DNA of 64,000 nucleotides from Phialophora verrucosa (taxonomy: Eukaryota; Ascomycota; Eurotiomycetes; Chaetothyriales; Herpotrichiellaceae), in contig MSED01000001.1 of NCBI GenBank assembly GCA_002099365.1, positions 2,976,001 through 3,040,000 on the forward strand. The letters run 5' to 3'. The position numbers and the translations under genes are program-made. Positions 11,035-21,702 of this stretch are shown in pieces; positions within the stretch are counted from its first letter, which is position 1, and each line of letters starts with the position of its first letter. The notes beneath the pieces are model-generated. The model ran no database searches, was not told the origin of the DNA, and was given only the letters and a program-made list of their open reading frames with translations.

Positions 11035-11670
11035 ACCCGGGCCAGGCAAACGGGCCAGAGCAACTTGGATAGAGATCGATGCGAATGCTGTGTGTTGTCA
11101 CGTAAGCGCTGTGACAGCGTCAAACCCGTGTGCGGCAGGTGCGGGAAACAGCCAGAACGTTGCAAATGGCCCGAAGGCAAGCTCTCAAGAAGTGGATTAA
11201 TGAATCTTCGGACGGGGGGAAGATTGGAACAAAACCTACCGCACGGGACATGTGGTGAAAAACCCCATGTCGACAACACACCCAAAGACAGACTGGCAAG
11301 CAACAACGTGACTGGATCACAGCTCGGATCACAGCTCCCAGAAAGCCTCCCGCCGGAATTGCAGTGTCTTGAACAAGTCCGAGTGAGAATCCTCGAGAGC
11401 ACGAGAGCATACTTGGGCACCAAACCCGAGCTGCGAGCGAACGCACAGGAGCCCTGGAGCGGAACCAACGCATCACAGTTCCGTCAGTATCAGGAACGAA
11501 GAGCCTTACGGGGTAGTCGAGTGCAAGCTCAGCAACAAGGATCCTTGCAGGATAGTCGAGCACAAGCTCAACAACCCTCCGACACCTCGTCGAGAATTGA
11601 AGCCAGCGACGCTAGGACCACCAATGGTGACGATGCCTTCGAGACTTGGCTTAACCCAATGGCTCTGTAA
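11035..11670 (+). CDS. Zn2Cys6 zinc-cluster protein, start not defined
   Basis: The frame encodes a perfect fungal binuclear zinc cluster: spacing C-x2-C-x6-C-x6-C-x2-C-x6-C (first Cys about 11080, last about 11160), basic between Cys 2 and 3 (VLSRKR). About 165 low-complexity Gln/Ser-rich residues follow to a stop at 11670. The frame is open upstream only to 10990 and has no ATG; the first alternative start is a TTG at 11065. An upstream exon is therefore needed, or the start has been lost. No fungal-specific middle homology region is visible downstream, so this is either a short AflR-style regulator missing its end or a fragment of a larger one. It would bind CGG-type DNA half-sites in the nucleus if expressed. 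It lies beside another decaying gene, which favours a fragment. Confidence 0.55.
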   Translation, partial: TRARQTGQSNLDRDRCECCVLSRKRCDSVKPVCGRCGKQPERCKWPEGKLSRSGLMNLRTGGRLEQNLPHGTCGEKPHVDNTPKDRLASNNVTGSQLGSQLPESLPPELQCLEQVRVRILESTRAYLGTKPELRANAQEPWSGTNASQFRQYQERRALRGSRVQAQQQGSLQDSRAQAQQPSDTSSRIEASDARTTNGDDAFETWLNPMAL

Positions 11671-12232
11671 CGGCGGGATACAGAAGGGCTCGGAGTCACC
11701 TTTCTTTCCGAAGTTATCCAGGTTCATATTCTGAGTGAGGATAGGAAAGGAAAAGGTCGTACCATTACAGCGGATAAGGTTAATGTTTCGACGAACAAGG
11801 ACTCAGGGAAAAGGAACCCAGACTCCTCCGCTACACAAAGATGGGGCTCAAGTTGAGTGGGCTCGCTTTATGAGTATGTTTGGGAAGACGTCTTGAAACG
11901 GGTACCTTGATCCGGGCTGTCAGTGTCGTCGAGGACGCAGCCACCGGGACCAGGAATGTTTGCTGACGGGATGAAAAATGTAAGGGGTCGGAAGCGCTTG
12001 ACAAACGAGTTGATGTCTCTAGGTCTCCTCTATGGCGTCTCGCACTGGCAGGTTTGAAAGGAGAACGGAGAGGTTAGGTTTACCAAGCACACGTGACTGA
12101 GTGTCGTGATGCAATTACCAGCCAACGACGGTTGCTCAGCGCCGCCGCTTTTAGAGGGTTCTCCTGAAGTTCTTTCCCTTTTTATATATAATACAACTAT
12201 CGAAGGAGACCCAAAACACCCTCCCTATATAA
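11671..12232. other. Intergenic between zinc-cluster gene and FunK1 relic
   Basis: No supported gene. The right half may hold the eroded N-terminal part of the FunK1 kinase relic, but I see no conserved motif there. Confidence 0.4.
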
Positions 12233-13410
12233 TTAGAACGGGACTTATCCTCGACGATATCTCAATAAGGCGTAGGACTTGCGTAGTCGGTCGAATGACC
12301 ACTTGCTGGAAGGCTTCTCGAGAAAGCTATGAGTCTGGGGCCCCTCTTGTCATCAAAGATTCGTGGCAATACCCCGAGCGCGACCAGAAAGGAGAGTGAA
12401 TACAAGAGACTGCAGAGAAAGAAGCGGAAATTGTTGCCAGATACTATCATGAAGCAGTTTGAGTGGCCGGCGTCGGCGACGATGTTCCAGACTAATGTTG
12501 GCAGGACACTGGATATTTTTGAAGCCGTGAACTCTCTCGGCCAGAATCAGAAAATAGAGAGCTCGACGTTGCTGCCGAGCACCCCAGTGTCCCTCGACAG
12601 TAGTGAAAGAGGCTGAAGTTTCAAAGACCGCACCAGCATTGAGGGTAAGAGGTCCTCTAGTTCTATGAATGCACCAACTCCTGCGGTAGTCGAAAATGTT
12701 CGACCTCCCCAACCGCAAAAAGATCAGTCCGGCCCTCTCGAATTGGATACTTCGAAGGGCTATCGTGTCTGAGTACGGAGAACCTATTTACCGGGCAAGT
12801 TCTCGCGCTACAATGCTGGCCGGGTCGGAAGATCGTATAAGAGGTAAAGGAAACTACACATCAGACTGGTATTCACTGACGCTTTATATCAATACGCAAT
12901 TTAATGATGAACGAAGACCCTACCAACCCACCTTGGCCCAGCACTCTTGACCAGCCCCGACCTTGCCATAAAACGCCGCGAGAAGGATCTTCAGGAACGT
13001 ATGGCAAAACGGGTGCACGAGCATTCATGGCCATTGGGGCACTGTTAGGTGAGAAGCACTCGGCCGCGCATGATTAGAAGTCGCTCCTCTGGGTCCTTTT
13101 CTGAATATGCATCCATTACGACGACCCAAAACTGAAGTGGTAGACCTTGACCATATTTGAGAAGTGGAACTACGTGCACATTGAAGAACCGGCCGAATCG
13201 AGATTGGGTATGATATCAGATGAGGGCATTTTTCTGCAAACATGGAAGTAAGATCTCACCTCATATGATAAGCCACTATGACCATGGATAAATAGGCTTC
13301 GGAAGGTGGTACTTCCAAGGGCAGGTTGAGCATAACGGAAGACGAAGGCCTTGCCTCAAGATTGATGTCGAGACACGCTCAAGCACAGCGGGACCCTGAG
13401 GTCTCTGCAA
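12233..13410 (+). pseudogene. FunK1 fungal protein kinase, decayed
   Basis: Pieces of the fungal FunK1 (Sgk2-like) protein kinase family appear in the right order but in changing frames. At about 12260-12400 are VVGRMTTCWKA and VIKDSWQYPER (glycine loop region and catalytic Lys). Then comes a frame change to EKEAEIVARYYHEAV (about 12412-12460). EYGEPIYRASSR follows at about 12770, then NLMMNEDP (about 12900), TGARAFMAIGALLGEKHS (about 13015-13065), WVLF and ICIH separated by a stop (about 13090-13110), and RLGMISDEGIFL (about 13200-13235). In-frame stops interrupt at least four conserved segments. The HRD-type catalytic segment reads with a stop (position about 12880). Intact members are usually over 600 residues; this copy cannot encode one. 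FunK1 genes are highly copy-variable in fungi, so a dead copy in a gene-poor region is plausible. Confidence 0.82.
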
Positions 13411-15803
13411 AACTAAATACCTGTGGCCTCTCAAATTCAATTGTAAGAGGGGGCTGGCAGGCTTGTGTCTGCCTATGGCCGGAGAAGGGTATGAAGGAGA
13501 ATAGAACAGTCCAGCTCAGGTGTGACCTCTATGTTTGATTGCATATGCGTTGTGCCGGCTGAGGCGGAGTAGCTTGTTTCTACGTTTTAAGGCGGTGCTT
13601 TGGAATGTCAGGGGGGCAGGTGTTGGACATGTAGATTCAAGGTTCACAGGAGAACATGGATTCTTCCATCAGCTACGAACTGGTCACTGTCCTTTCTTCT
13701 CCGAGAACAGTATCCCGCTGCACGGGGCGCTCGATTCCACTATGCAGCCATCAGAATATAGGCATATACTCGTAGCATACACGTCCTTGTAACAGTCTTT
13801 CCAAATACTCCGATCCCACCATCGTCCATATAGCCTCAACGACTTACACAACCACTAGCCATCCACCCACGCCCCGGCCCGTGCAATCCAGTCTGCTCGA
13901 ATGGGTGGCTGAGGCCTAAAGCGTCAGCTTTCGACGGTCTGCAAAGAAGTTGTAGGATAGTCACTGACGTTCATGGGCACCGTTTGGGAAGGTATCGATA
14001 ATGCCTCCGTAGCAAGACCATCCATCATCCGCGAGGTAGTGCACACCAGCAATGGCCGACTCAGCAAATCATCGACGCTCTGTATATTGCTTGCTTGCCA
14101 AGCTTGTCCCGGTTGGCTCAGCTGGTGAAGATGGAGACCGAGAAACTGCCTCGAGTCGCCCCCTCAGGCAGGGTAAATCGCTTCCAGTGTAGCTAGCCGT
14201 CAATCCACCCAGCCGCAAGAGTGGAATAAGGCTAGACTATCCATGTGACTGCGTCGAGTTGGGAACACGAGGCTTCACAGTCCGAAACACGACTTGAGAA
14301 GGGCCACGCAAATGAGAAGTCGACAGACCCTCACGCCATGTAGATCCAGCTCTTTTTCCTTCGCTCTTCAAGCCGAACAAAAAAGCAGAAATAAATCATA
14401 TCAAGCATCAAGAAGGCCTGCGGGCTTTTCCGTTACACGAAACAACTTGCTTGGCACAGTCTCAACTTTTGATTCTGACTGCTGTAATAGCCGAATGAAT
14501 TTGTGACACGACCGGCAAGGCGTCGAGACAGGGTAACGCAGACTTTCTTAGCGAGAGTCCAGACTTGACCCCCTCGTATTCTCCAGCGCAGCCTGGATCC
14601 TCAGCCTGACCGTGTGTCGCTTTGGCGTGAGAGCCCTGGGTCTTTTTACTGCCTCCCAATAAAAGAGCCGCTTGGAACTGGGCGCTTGTACTTGGTCAAA
14701 TAGGATAGGCACCAAAGCTTTCAGATTTCCCCTTGCCTCTTAAAGCTAGACAGGGTGCCACCCTCTCTCCAAGCCGGTGTCCCACACACCCAAACACGCC
14801 TGATATTGGCATCTAAAGCATGGAATCCGATCTTGAGTACCAGCAACCCCGGACTGCGTAAGATACAGGGTCTAGGGTGCATTCGACTTCGATTCTCAGT
14901 AGGCAATATATCGGCCCAGTTTCGATGGAAGCTACCATCCGGCGCGTGACAAAAACGGCCGTAATTGGGAGACTGGGACGGCGAGAAGATGAAACAGAAC
15001 GCGATGGTTCCATGAATAGAGCTAGCGTCGATTCAAGAGGAAGGCGGAGACGAGGTCCCCGTTATCACCCAATCGAGTCACAAACTAGCTTCCACCTGTT
15101 GGCGCCGTTGTCACACCGCCTGCGCCCAACTGAGGTAGGTCACAGCTTGGGCCTTGGAGAGGGTTTTCCCAACAAGTCTGGTTACACAACACAGGGTTCA
15201 CCAGGGTTCACAAATGACGAAGTTCGGCAAGCCAGGTCTCGCCTCTGGCCCAATGCACTGCTTTTGAGTCTTCGCTTATGGTCTGGGTTAATATGTCCCC
15301 GCAAATGCTCCGGAATGATGCCTACTCTTAGAAACTGAGGAAGGCCATGGCGCGGCCCGCCCTAAGCTCGTGGGCATGTCGAGCTGGACTGACGACTTTC
15401 TCATGACCGGCAATATCCAGCGCGCACACCGTAGGTTGCGGATACGAGAGCCTGATGGCCATACAGCACCGTGGCCCCCAACTCCGAGCCGCTCAACTTT
15501 TTGGAAAGGGGCTAGGGGGCATTTCGCCTTCTGTTACACGTCGAAGTCCATGGCTTCTTTAGGGCCCCTGTTGCCGCGGCTTCGCGATGCCCAACTCAGT
15601 TCCATCGGATCTCACAGCTTACGAAGTACGAGTAAATGGAGGCCAAAATCCTGTTTCCTTGCGGCCAGCTATCGAGAGAATCCATTTGACTTGAGGTTCC
15701 ACTCTAGAAACCTGATTCCTCATATCAATCTCGTTGGTATCCCGTCCTTTGCTGGGCCCAGGACATTTACGCTCAAGATATTACAACTCCGTCCCAACCT
15801 GCA
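13411..15803. other. Gene-poor stretch upstream of HET gene
   Basis: About 2.4 kb. I recognise no gene, RNA or repeat. Several 60-170-residue frames exist but overlap each other and resemble nothing I know. Confidence 0.4.
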
Positions 15804-18092
15804 ATGGCTGCCGTTCTTCCCTCAAGGCTTCTCGGCGTGGTCGATGGTGAATTCCGGGTTTTCAATCCTCGAGGAAAAGGTGCTCCCATGGTGAGAGCCT
15901 TCGACATAATCTCCCACACGTGGAATAATCCAACGCCAGAATACAAGTGTGGAATTCCGGGCGTGGATTGGCCGCTGACGATAGACCCTATCAAGATTGA
16001 AGAGATCAAGAAGTTGATGATGCAACCCGACGTGCTGCCCTTCATGTGGGTGGACTGCCTGTGCTTGGACCAGGGGGACGAGGATGAAAAGTCAGCCGAG
16101 ATTGCGAAAATGTACGAGTACTACAAGAGCGCCCGCAAGTGTCACATCCTGATCGACATGAAGGAAGCGTGGGACCCGCAGGAAGTGGTCGAAAACCTCA
16201 GGTTTGTCGACCACATCCGGACCAACATCCGTAGCACGTCGCTCGCCGCCGAGTCGGGGCTGAATGAGAATTTGAGAAAGCGCTTGTCGATGTGGGAGAA
16301 CGACGCCGCGTGGACCTTTCCCTTGGACAAGACCACCGTCAGGTCGGCCGGCATCGAGATGGGTGTTTTGAACTGCTACTCGACATGCATCGGCTACGTC
16401 AGGTCGCTCTTCACCAATTTCTACTTCTCCAGAGTGTGGACGTTCGAGGAAATGCTGCTCGGGAAGAACATCACTTTGTGGGGCATAAACCAGATGAATA
16501 TGTTCTGCATCGGCCAGCTCGAGACCTGGATGGATCTGGCCAGAGACTCCGCGGACAAGGCGGCCAAGCTGTCCGAATGGATAGAAAAGGGCCGAGTCCT
16601 GAACACTTCATCAATCGACGCCATTCTGGGGAAAATCGAGGAGGATGCGATATATCTGGTGGCCCTGCAGACACAGGTCTTTGGGATCAACGGCGCGAGA
16701 ACGGACATTATCAACGGCGGGCCTCGGTGGTGGTACGAGAACTACCAAGGGGTATGCAACGTCTTCTCGGCCGTCTCGATCAGGCCGCGGACTTGCTATA
16801 AAAAGGGGGACATCTTCAAAGGACTGCTCGGTGTCTTCAACGGCCTATTCAGTCCCGAGGAAATCAAGACGAAGCTGAAGGGGGACGACATGGAGAGACT
16901 CTCGTTCGAATTCTTCAAGCAGCTCTCCCTCAAGACGGGAGGGGCGTGGACCAGACTCGTCATCACCAGCGGGGAGAGGGAGAAGTGGGACTGGATACCG
17001 GTGGTGGCAAATCCTAACACCCTCCTCACCACCGACTGTTTCGCCGGTGTGGTCCGACTGGGATATCTGAAGACCGGCTCCAACGGTCTGGCAAAGGCCA
17101 CGGCAATGACCAGCCTGGAGGGCTCCCCGCGAAAGTACATGAAGATCACGCTCAGCGAGAACGGCGGCGCGGAAGGAGAGTTCAGGTTCGTCTTCAAGGG
17201 CTGCAACTGTGGAAAAACCGTCAAGACGGGCCGCGTCTTCGCCACCGAACCGATTCCCCACCATGGCGAGCCCGTGTACGTCGCCGGCGACGAGACGGGC
17301 AGGATATTGGTGCAATGCGCAACGATTCTGGGAGGAGTCATTGACCCCAGCGGCAACGTCGTCGAGTACCGGGAACGGCTGCTGAACAATCTCCGACCGC
17401 TGTGGGAGACCACCGATCCCTCTGCGAAGCCCAAGAACTGGGGCAGGAGATGCGTGAGCGGCACCTTTTGGGAAGATCCACACCGACACCCGGACTTCCG
17501 GACGCACAACATGACCATGAACTATAGAATGAACGTCCTCTGCGCGTCCCGGCTCGACAACGAAAGCACCGCAAGACTGTCCTGTCACGTTCGCGTCAAC
17601 TGCGGATGCACTATCGAGGCGCCGTTCGCGTTGATCTTCGAAGCCATAACCGCGGTGCACGGCAGCTCGCTCGGGCGCGTCACCGCGAAGCAAGGCAACG
17701 AAGGCAGGATCAGTCTCCATGACGGCCTGGGGCTGGTCCAGGTTGGAGACGTGGGCAAGGCCTTCGACCTCGTGGCATTCGGAGGCGACATCGACGCTTA
17801 CCGGGCGCACGCCTCCAGCTGCCGCAGCACGAGGATCGACAAGTACGTGATCCCCAAGGGAGCATTCCCCACGGGCCGGGCCTTGGTGAGGGAGGAATTC
17901 ACCCACGGCATCGCGGACGGGCTCAGGGACTACGGCTACGTGCCCACCGGCGACGACTACGGGGATGATACGGGCTCCGGGAACTTGTTGATCTACAGAA
18001 AGCACCCACTCGGGAACTACAAGATCATTGGCGTCTGCATCGACAACTGGATCCAACACAAGAAGGGGAGATCTCTGGTGACGATCCAATAG
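15804..18092 (+). CDS. HET-domain (heterokaryon incompatibility) protein
   Basis: A single-exon 762-residue protein. HET motifs are clear: ISHTW at about residues 36-40, WVDCLCLDQGDEDEKSAEIAKM at about 82-103, and SRVWTFEEMLLGKN at about 209-222. Family members trigger programmed cell death or restrict fusion between unlike strains, or resemble such genes without a tested role. The domain covers roughly the first 220 residues. The remaining 540 residues contain a Cys-rich stretch (GCNCGKT, near residue 470) and no ankyrin, WD40 or NACHT repeats that I can see. High G+C at third codon positions fits an expressed gene. It is flanked by gene-poor DNA on the left and the GH125 gene on the right, in convergent orientation. 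Confidence 0.88.
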   Translation: MAAVLPSRLLGVVDGEFRVFNPRGKGAPMVRAFDIISHTWNNPTPEYKCGIPGVDWPLTIDPIKIEEIKKLMMQPDVLPFMWVDCLCLDQGDEDEKSAEIAKMYEYYKSARKCHILIDMKEAWDPQEVVENLRFVDHIRTNIRSTSLAAESGLNENLRKRLSMWENDAAWTFPLDKTTVRSAGIEMGVLNCYSTCIGYVRSLFTNFYFSRVWTFEEMLLGKNITLWGINQMNMFCIGQLETWMDLARDSADKAAKLSEWIEKGRVLNTSSIDAILGKIEEDAIYLVALQTQVFGINGARTDIINGGPRWWYENYQGVCNVFSAVSIRPRTCYKKGDIFKGLLGVFNGLFSPEEIKTKLKGDDMERLSFEFFKQLSLKTGGAWTRLVITSGEREKWDWIPVVANPNTLLTTDCFAGVVRLGYLKTGSNGLAKATAMTSLEGSPRKYMKITLSENGGAEGEFRFVFKGCNCGKTVKTGRVFATEPIPHHGEPVYVAGDETGRILVQCATILGGVIDPSGNVVEYRERLLNNLRPLWETTDPSAKPKNWGRRCVSGTFWEDPHRHPDFRTHNMTMNYRMNVLCASRLDNESTARLSCHVRVNCGCTIEAPFALIFEAITAVHGSSLGRVTAKQGNEGRISLHDGLGLVQVGDVGKAFDLVAFGGDIDAYRAHASSCRSTRIDKYVIPKGAFPTGRALVREEFTHGIADGLRDYGYVPTGDDYGDDTGSGNLLIYRKHPLGNYKIIGVCIDNWIQHKKGRSLVTIQ

Positions 18093-18415
18093 TCCTTCGC
18101 AAGCGTCAACAGACTCGGCCGCGGACCCATGCAGGACATGGTTTGGAACGTGAATAGGGCAGAAGGCGTACGAGCGGGCAGGACCGCTTGAACCGAAGGT
18201 GGATTTTCCCGGCAACGACTTGACAGTCTTGATACTCCGTACTGGTACTGGTACTACGATCCCCTCGAGTCACGCTCAGTTTGGACTGTGGAATCGTATT
18301 TGTGCATTGGTTGGCATGCGACATCTCGAGGTATCGCGTGCCGCATCTCAGCCTCGTCAATCATAACGTCGTAATGTACACTGTCGTGCGTTTCGCCTCC
18401 CCAGTCCACTCCCGT
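18093..18415. other. Convergent intergenic, HET and GH125 3' ends
   Basis: 323 bp between two convergent stops. Nothing recognised. Confidence 0.4.
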
Positions 18416-20218
18416 CTACACGGAATACTCGACCCAGCCGACCCCAACTCTATACCCCCTCGTGCTACTCCCGTCGTCCTCCTCCTTCAGGAGGAGTCTA
18501 GGCTTCTTCTCCGCCAACCATAGAACAGTCTGCGCAAACACGCTGTTTGCCCACGCGAACCAACTCCGCGTCATGCCCTCTCCGGCCCCGCCCCGCTTAA
18601 CGCCTCTATTGACGTCCACTGACTCGTTGAGCAGGCCAAAGACACTGACATTCTTCACCCGCTCCAGACATTCCAGGATTTCGACGTCGGAGGTCGATGT
18701 CATGGCCTGCACGAGCACGGACATCGGCCACGCATTCCTTAACCCGATATGCGGGCCGCCTATGCCGCTGAACTTGGCGCCAGAGAGGTAATACGGATTG
18801 CCGCGTGGAGAGAGAATCATGCGCCGGGTATTCTGGTAGATTTCATCTGAGGCATCCACGAAGCCGAGAAGTGGAAGGGAAAGTAAGGAGGGGATGTTGG
18901 CGTCGTCGATGAGTAAATGCGAGCCATATCCGTCAATTTCGTAGGCGAAGACTTGGCCGAATTCGGGATGTGTGACAACTGCGTGCTTGTAGATTCCATC
19001 CCTGATGATCTTTCCCCGCTGCGAGAGTTCCTCGGCGGCTCGCAGAAGCTGTTTCGCTTGTTGTTCGCTTGTTGTCGCGGAGCTGGCGGATTTCAACATG
19101 CCGGCAGCACGGGAGAGTTCCACGCTCATCATAGCGTTAGCGGGGATGAGGAAACCGAAGATGGTGGCGTCGTCGCTGGGGCGGAATGCAGAGCGTATCA
19201 GACCCGTTCCGCCTACCAAGGGGTTGCCCGTCCCCTCCAAGTTGAGAGTCTCGGTGCCAATGCGCGTAGTCCGGGAAAATGTGTATTCGTTACGTTGGTA
19301 CCAGCCAGAGTGCGGGTTGAACGTGGGTTTCGCCTGCGCGTCAAGGACTTCGAGTAGAGCTTCCAGTGCCTTGAACCACCTCGTCGTGAGGAACGCCGTT
19401 GAGCCAGTGGAGGAGTGGTACTCGTTAGTCAGACGAAGGAACGCGGCCAGGCTGTCGAGTTCGTATTTACATTCGAACACCACGCTGGGTTCATATGCCG
19501 GGTGAACGATATCATCTTGGCCGGAGTGGACAGGCGGGAGACGCGACGGGTCGGGTGGCTGGAAGGCATTGCAGTAGGGTGAGGAGATGACGAACTCGGC
19601 TTGGGTGTTGATCGCGCCGAGGATGAGGCTCGAGATGTCTGGGGCAGATTTGGCGAGAAGTTGATATTGGGCGAGTTGATTTGTCGAGTCGCGTAACCAT
19701 TCGGCATTGATGTCGCCCGTGACGATGAATGATTGTGGCCCATTCCATTTGTCCTTGTCTCGCAGCAGCCTTGACTTTGGGGCGTGTGTCTTTTCTCCGT
19801 CTACGTGCCATAACACCGTCGTGTCGAGGGTATTGGGAAAGGCATTCTGAAATATCTGCGCCAGGTCGGGGTCTTTTATACGCGAGTAGAGGTCGTCTAT
19901 CACTTGTTCCACCGCAGGCGAGGAGAACTTGCGGCAATTCGGATGTGGTCTCTGGTACGGTAGTTGGAGAGGTCCCTTGCTGAGAGGTTTACTGTACAGA
20001 TAGTCAGTAAAGCTTGTCACAACAGTGACCGCTAGACCTTACTGTATATGCCGCGCGTAAGTAGTATAATCCGGACAGAGCCCCAAGAGAGGTTCCTGCT
20101 GGTTCGCGGCCTCACTCTCATACGGTCGATCCTCTTCGTTGCCCGTTGCCGCGTCGGCGCAGGCGAACGGTAGCCACACAGACAGGGCGAATAGACTTGA
20201 CCATTGCCGAATATGCAT
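18416..20218 (-). CDS. Secreted GH125 exo-alpha-mannosidase
   Basis: Two exons: 20218-20043 and 19991-18416, giving 583 residues. The 51-nt intron has a GTAAGG donor, a CTGAC branch site and a TACAG acceptor. The first exon supplies a signal peptide (MAMHIRQWSSLFALSVWLPF..ACADA), so the protein enters the secretory pathway. The body matches glycoside hydrolase family 125 (formerly DUF1237): LPYQRPHPNCRKF near the splice site, TGDINAEWLRDSTNQLAQY, ECKYELDSLAAFLRL, SAFRPSDDATIFGFLIPANAMM, LIDDANIPSLLSLPLLGF and GGPHIGLRNAWPMSVL. Known members hydrolyse alpha-1,6-linked mannose from glycans. The transposon at 20392-21012 lies 174 bp upstream of the start codon. Confidence 0.9.
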
Positions 20219-20391
20219 GGCCACTGTAATGGACTATGAAGTTGCTGTGGAGGAGGACATTCTCCTATTGCTCGAGTAGTCATATTCGGAAGGTCGCGTC
20301 GACGACGGAGGTGACGAGGCTGGGAAGTGCTACGGTGGAGCACCCAAAAGCCGGATGGCAAGGCTGTGGGTTGAACGGAGCACGAACCCTG

Positions 20392-21012
20392 GGCTGCCGT
20401 TAATCCGTGCCATCGGCGCGTGTATTCCGTACTCCGGATTATCGTTATTCCGTATAAATCCCTATTAGTCCGTGTAAACAAGCCCACATTTTATGCAACA
20501 CCCATTATTCCGTATAATAATTGACGCCACTACACCCACCAATACAGCTTTATTAATCCGTATAACCAGCTGCGCTGTCATATGCACCCAGAACCACTCA
20601 TGTACACGGTAGGTAACCCGAACAACGCGATACCCGGTCCACAAGGTAGGCTAACTGAGAAGCGTCATATTGGGGAGGACATACTCGGCCACCAGCTAAC
20701 CTCACAGTCAAGAGGGGTCTGAAGCGCAGGGCGCCGCCAGAAGATGAAGCATAGTACTAGTCATATGTAATCACAATGCAACTTGATCTGTTCCGACTTA
20801 TTTTACTGTCTCCGGCGCCGTCAAGAGGGTCATGCATTGCATGCATTACATTTACCTCCCTCGCCTGCAAAGATGATTATACGGACTAACAGATCATATA
20901 TGGCAACTGTACCGGGGGCGCTAGCAAATCTGGCCAATAGGAGCGTTTATACTGAATAACGAAAATCCGGAGTACGGAATACACGCGCCGATGACACGGA
21001 TTAACGGCAGCC
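20392..21012. mobile_element. Mutator-like MITE, 621 bp
   Basis: Long terminal inverted repeats of about 65-70 bp begin GGCTGCCGTTAATCCGTG on the left; the right end (to 21012) is its reverse complement with about four differences. The element is bracketed by an exact 9-bp direct repeat, CGAACCCTG, at 20383-20391 and 21013-21021. That is the target duplication length expected of Mutator-like (MULE) elements. It has no transposase frame, so it is non-autonomous. Subterminal ATTCCGTATAA-type motifs recur inside the left half (about 20435-20565). It sits in the promoter region of the GH125 gene and may affect its expression. Confidence 0.88.
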
Positions 21013-21021
21013 CGAACCCTG

Positions 21022-21702
21022 TTGACGGCCTTGTTGAAGATGAAGGGGCGAAGTGAGCAGGTTCGGGTAATGTTCAATCACTCTCATTAAGCCCCTCGAC
21101 GAGCGCAATGGTCTAATACTACACTGCTTGCACCTGACACACTCTCTCCAGAGGACCCTTGTGACTCCATCTTTCCGACAGCCGGCTTGAGCTGCTTGAC
21201 CTGGAAAGGGGTTGAAACGGAGGTCCTCGCCGTCTAAAAGATCAGAGCCAAGTTGACGCTTCAATTCACAAAGGGCCAGAAGTAGGTCGGCCCTGAGAAG
21301 GTAGAATCGACACCGCTGGTTCCACCGGCTTACTAACTTAGTCCCAGGACTTCTCTAAACGATGACAAAATGGTCTTCTTGGACAACCTTGGAGCAACCC
21401 GAGCAAAGCTGTGCATGTCCGGTCAGACTCCTCCTTGTTCATACCTTGCAACAGGGGCTCTGTTATGGCACCACGATCGACGAAAAGGTCCAGAATGCAC
21501 AGTCACCCCCCCCCCCCCCCCCAAAAACCCAAACAAAAAGCAAGTTGATCGCGTGGAAGTACCCCGGGACCCCGGCCCCATTCAGATCCTTGCCACCAGA
21601 GCTGCCCTGGCGCCCTCCCTTACAATGACTCCCCCCTTCATGCATTCATCATCTGGGCTGCAGCCGCCCTCTTCTTCGTGAGCGAGGCATGTTGGCTCTC
21701 AC
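21022..21702. other. Intergenic with 17-nt poly-C run
   Basis: Right flank of the MITE. A run of 17 C lies at 21506-21522. No gene is supported. Confidence 0.5.

Noticed and set aside
16845..18215. 456-residue frame on the minus strand
   Set aside because: Fully antisense to the HET gene, with low-complexity Ala/Val/Arg composition typical of a GC-rich shadow.
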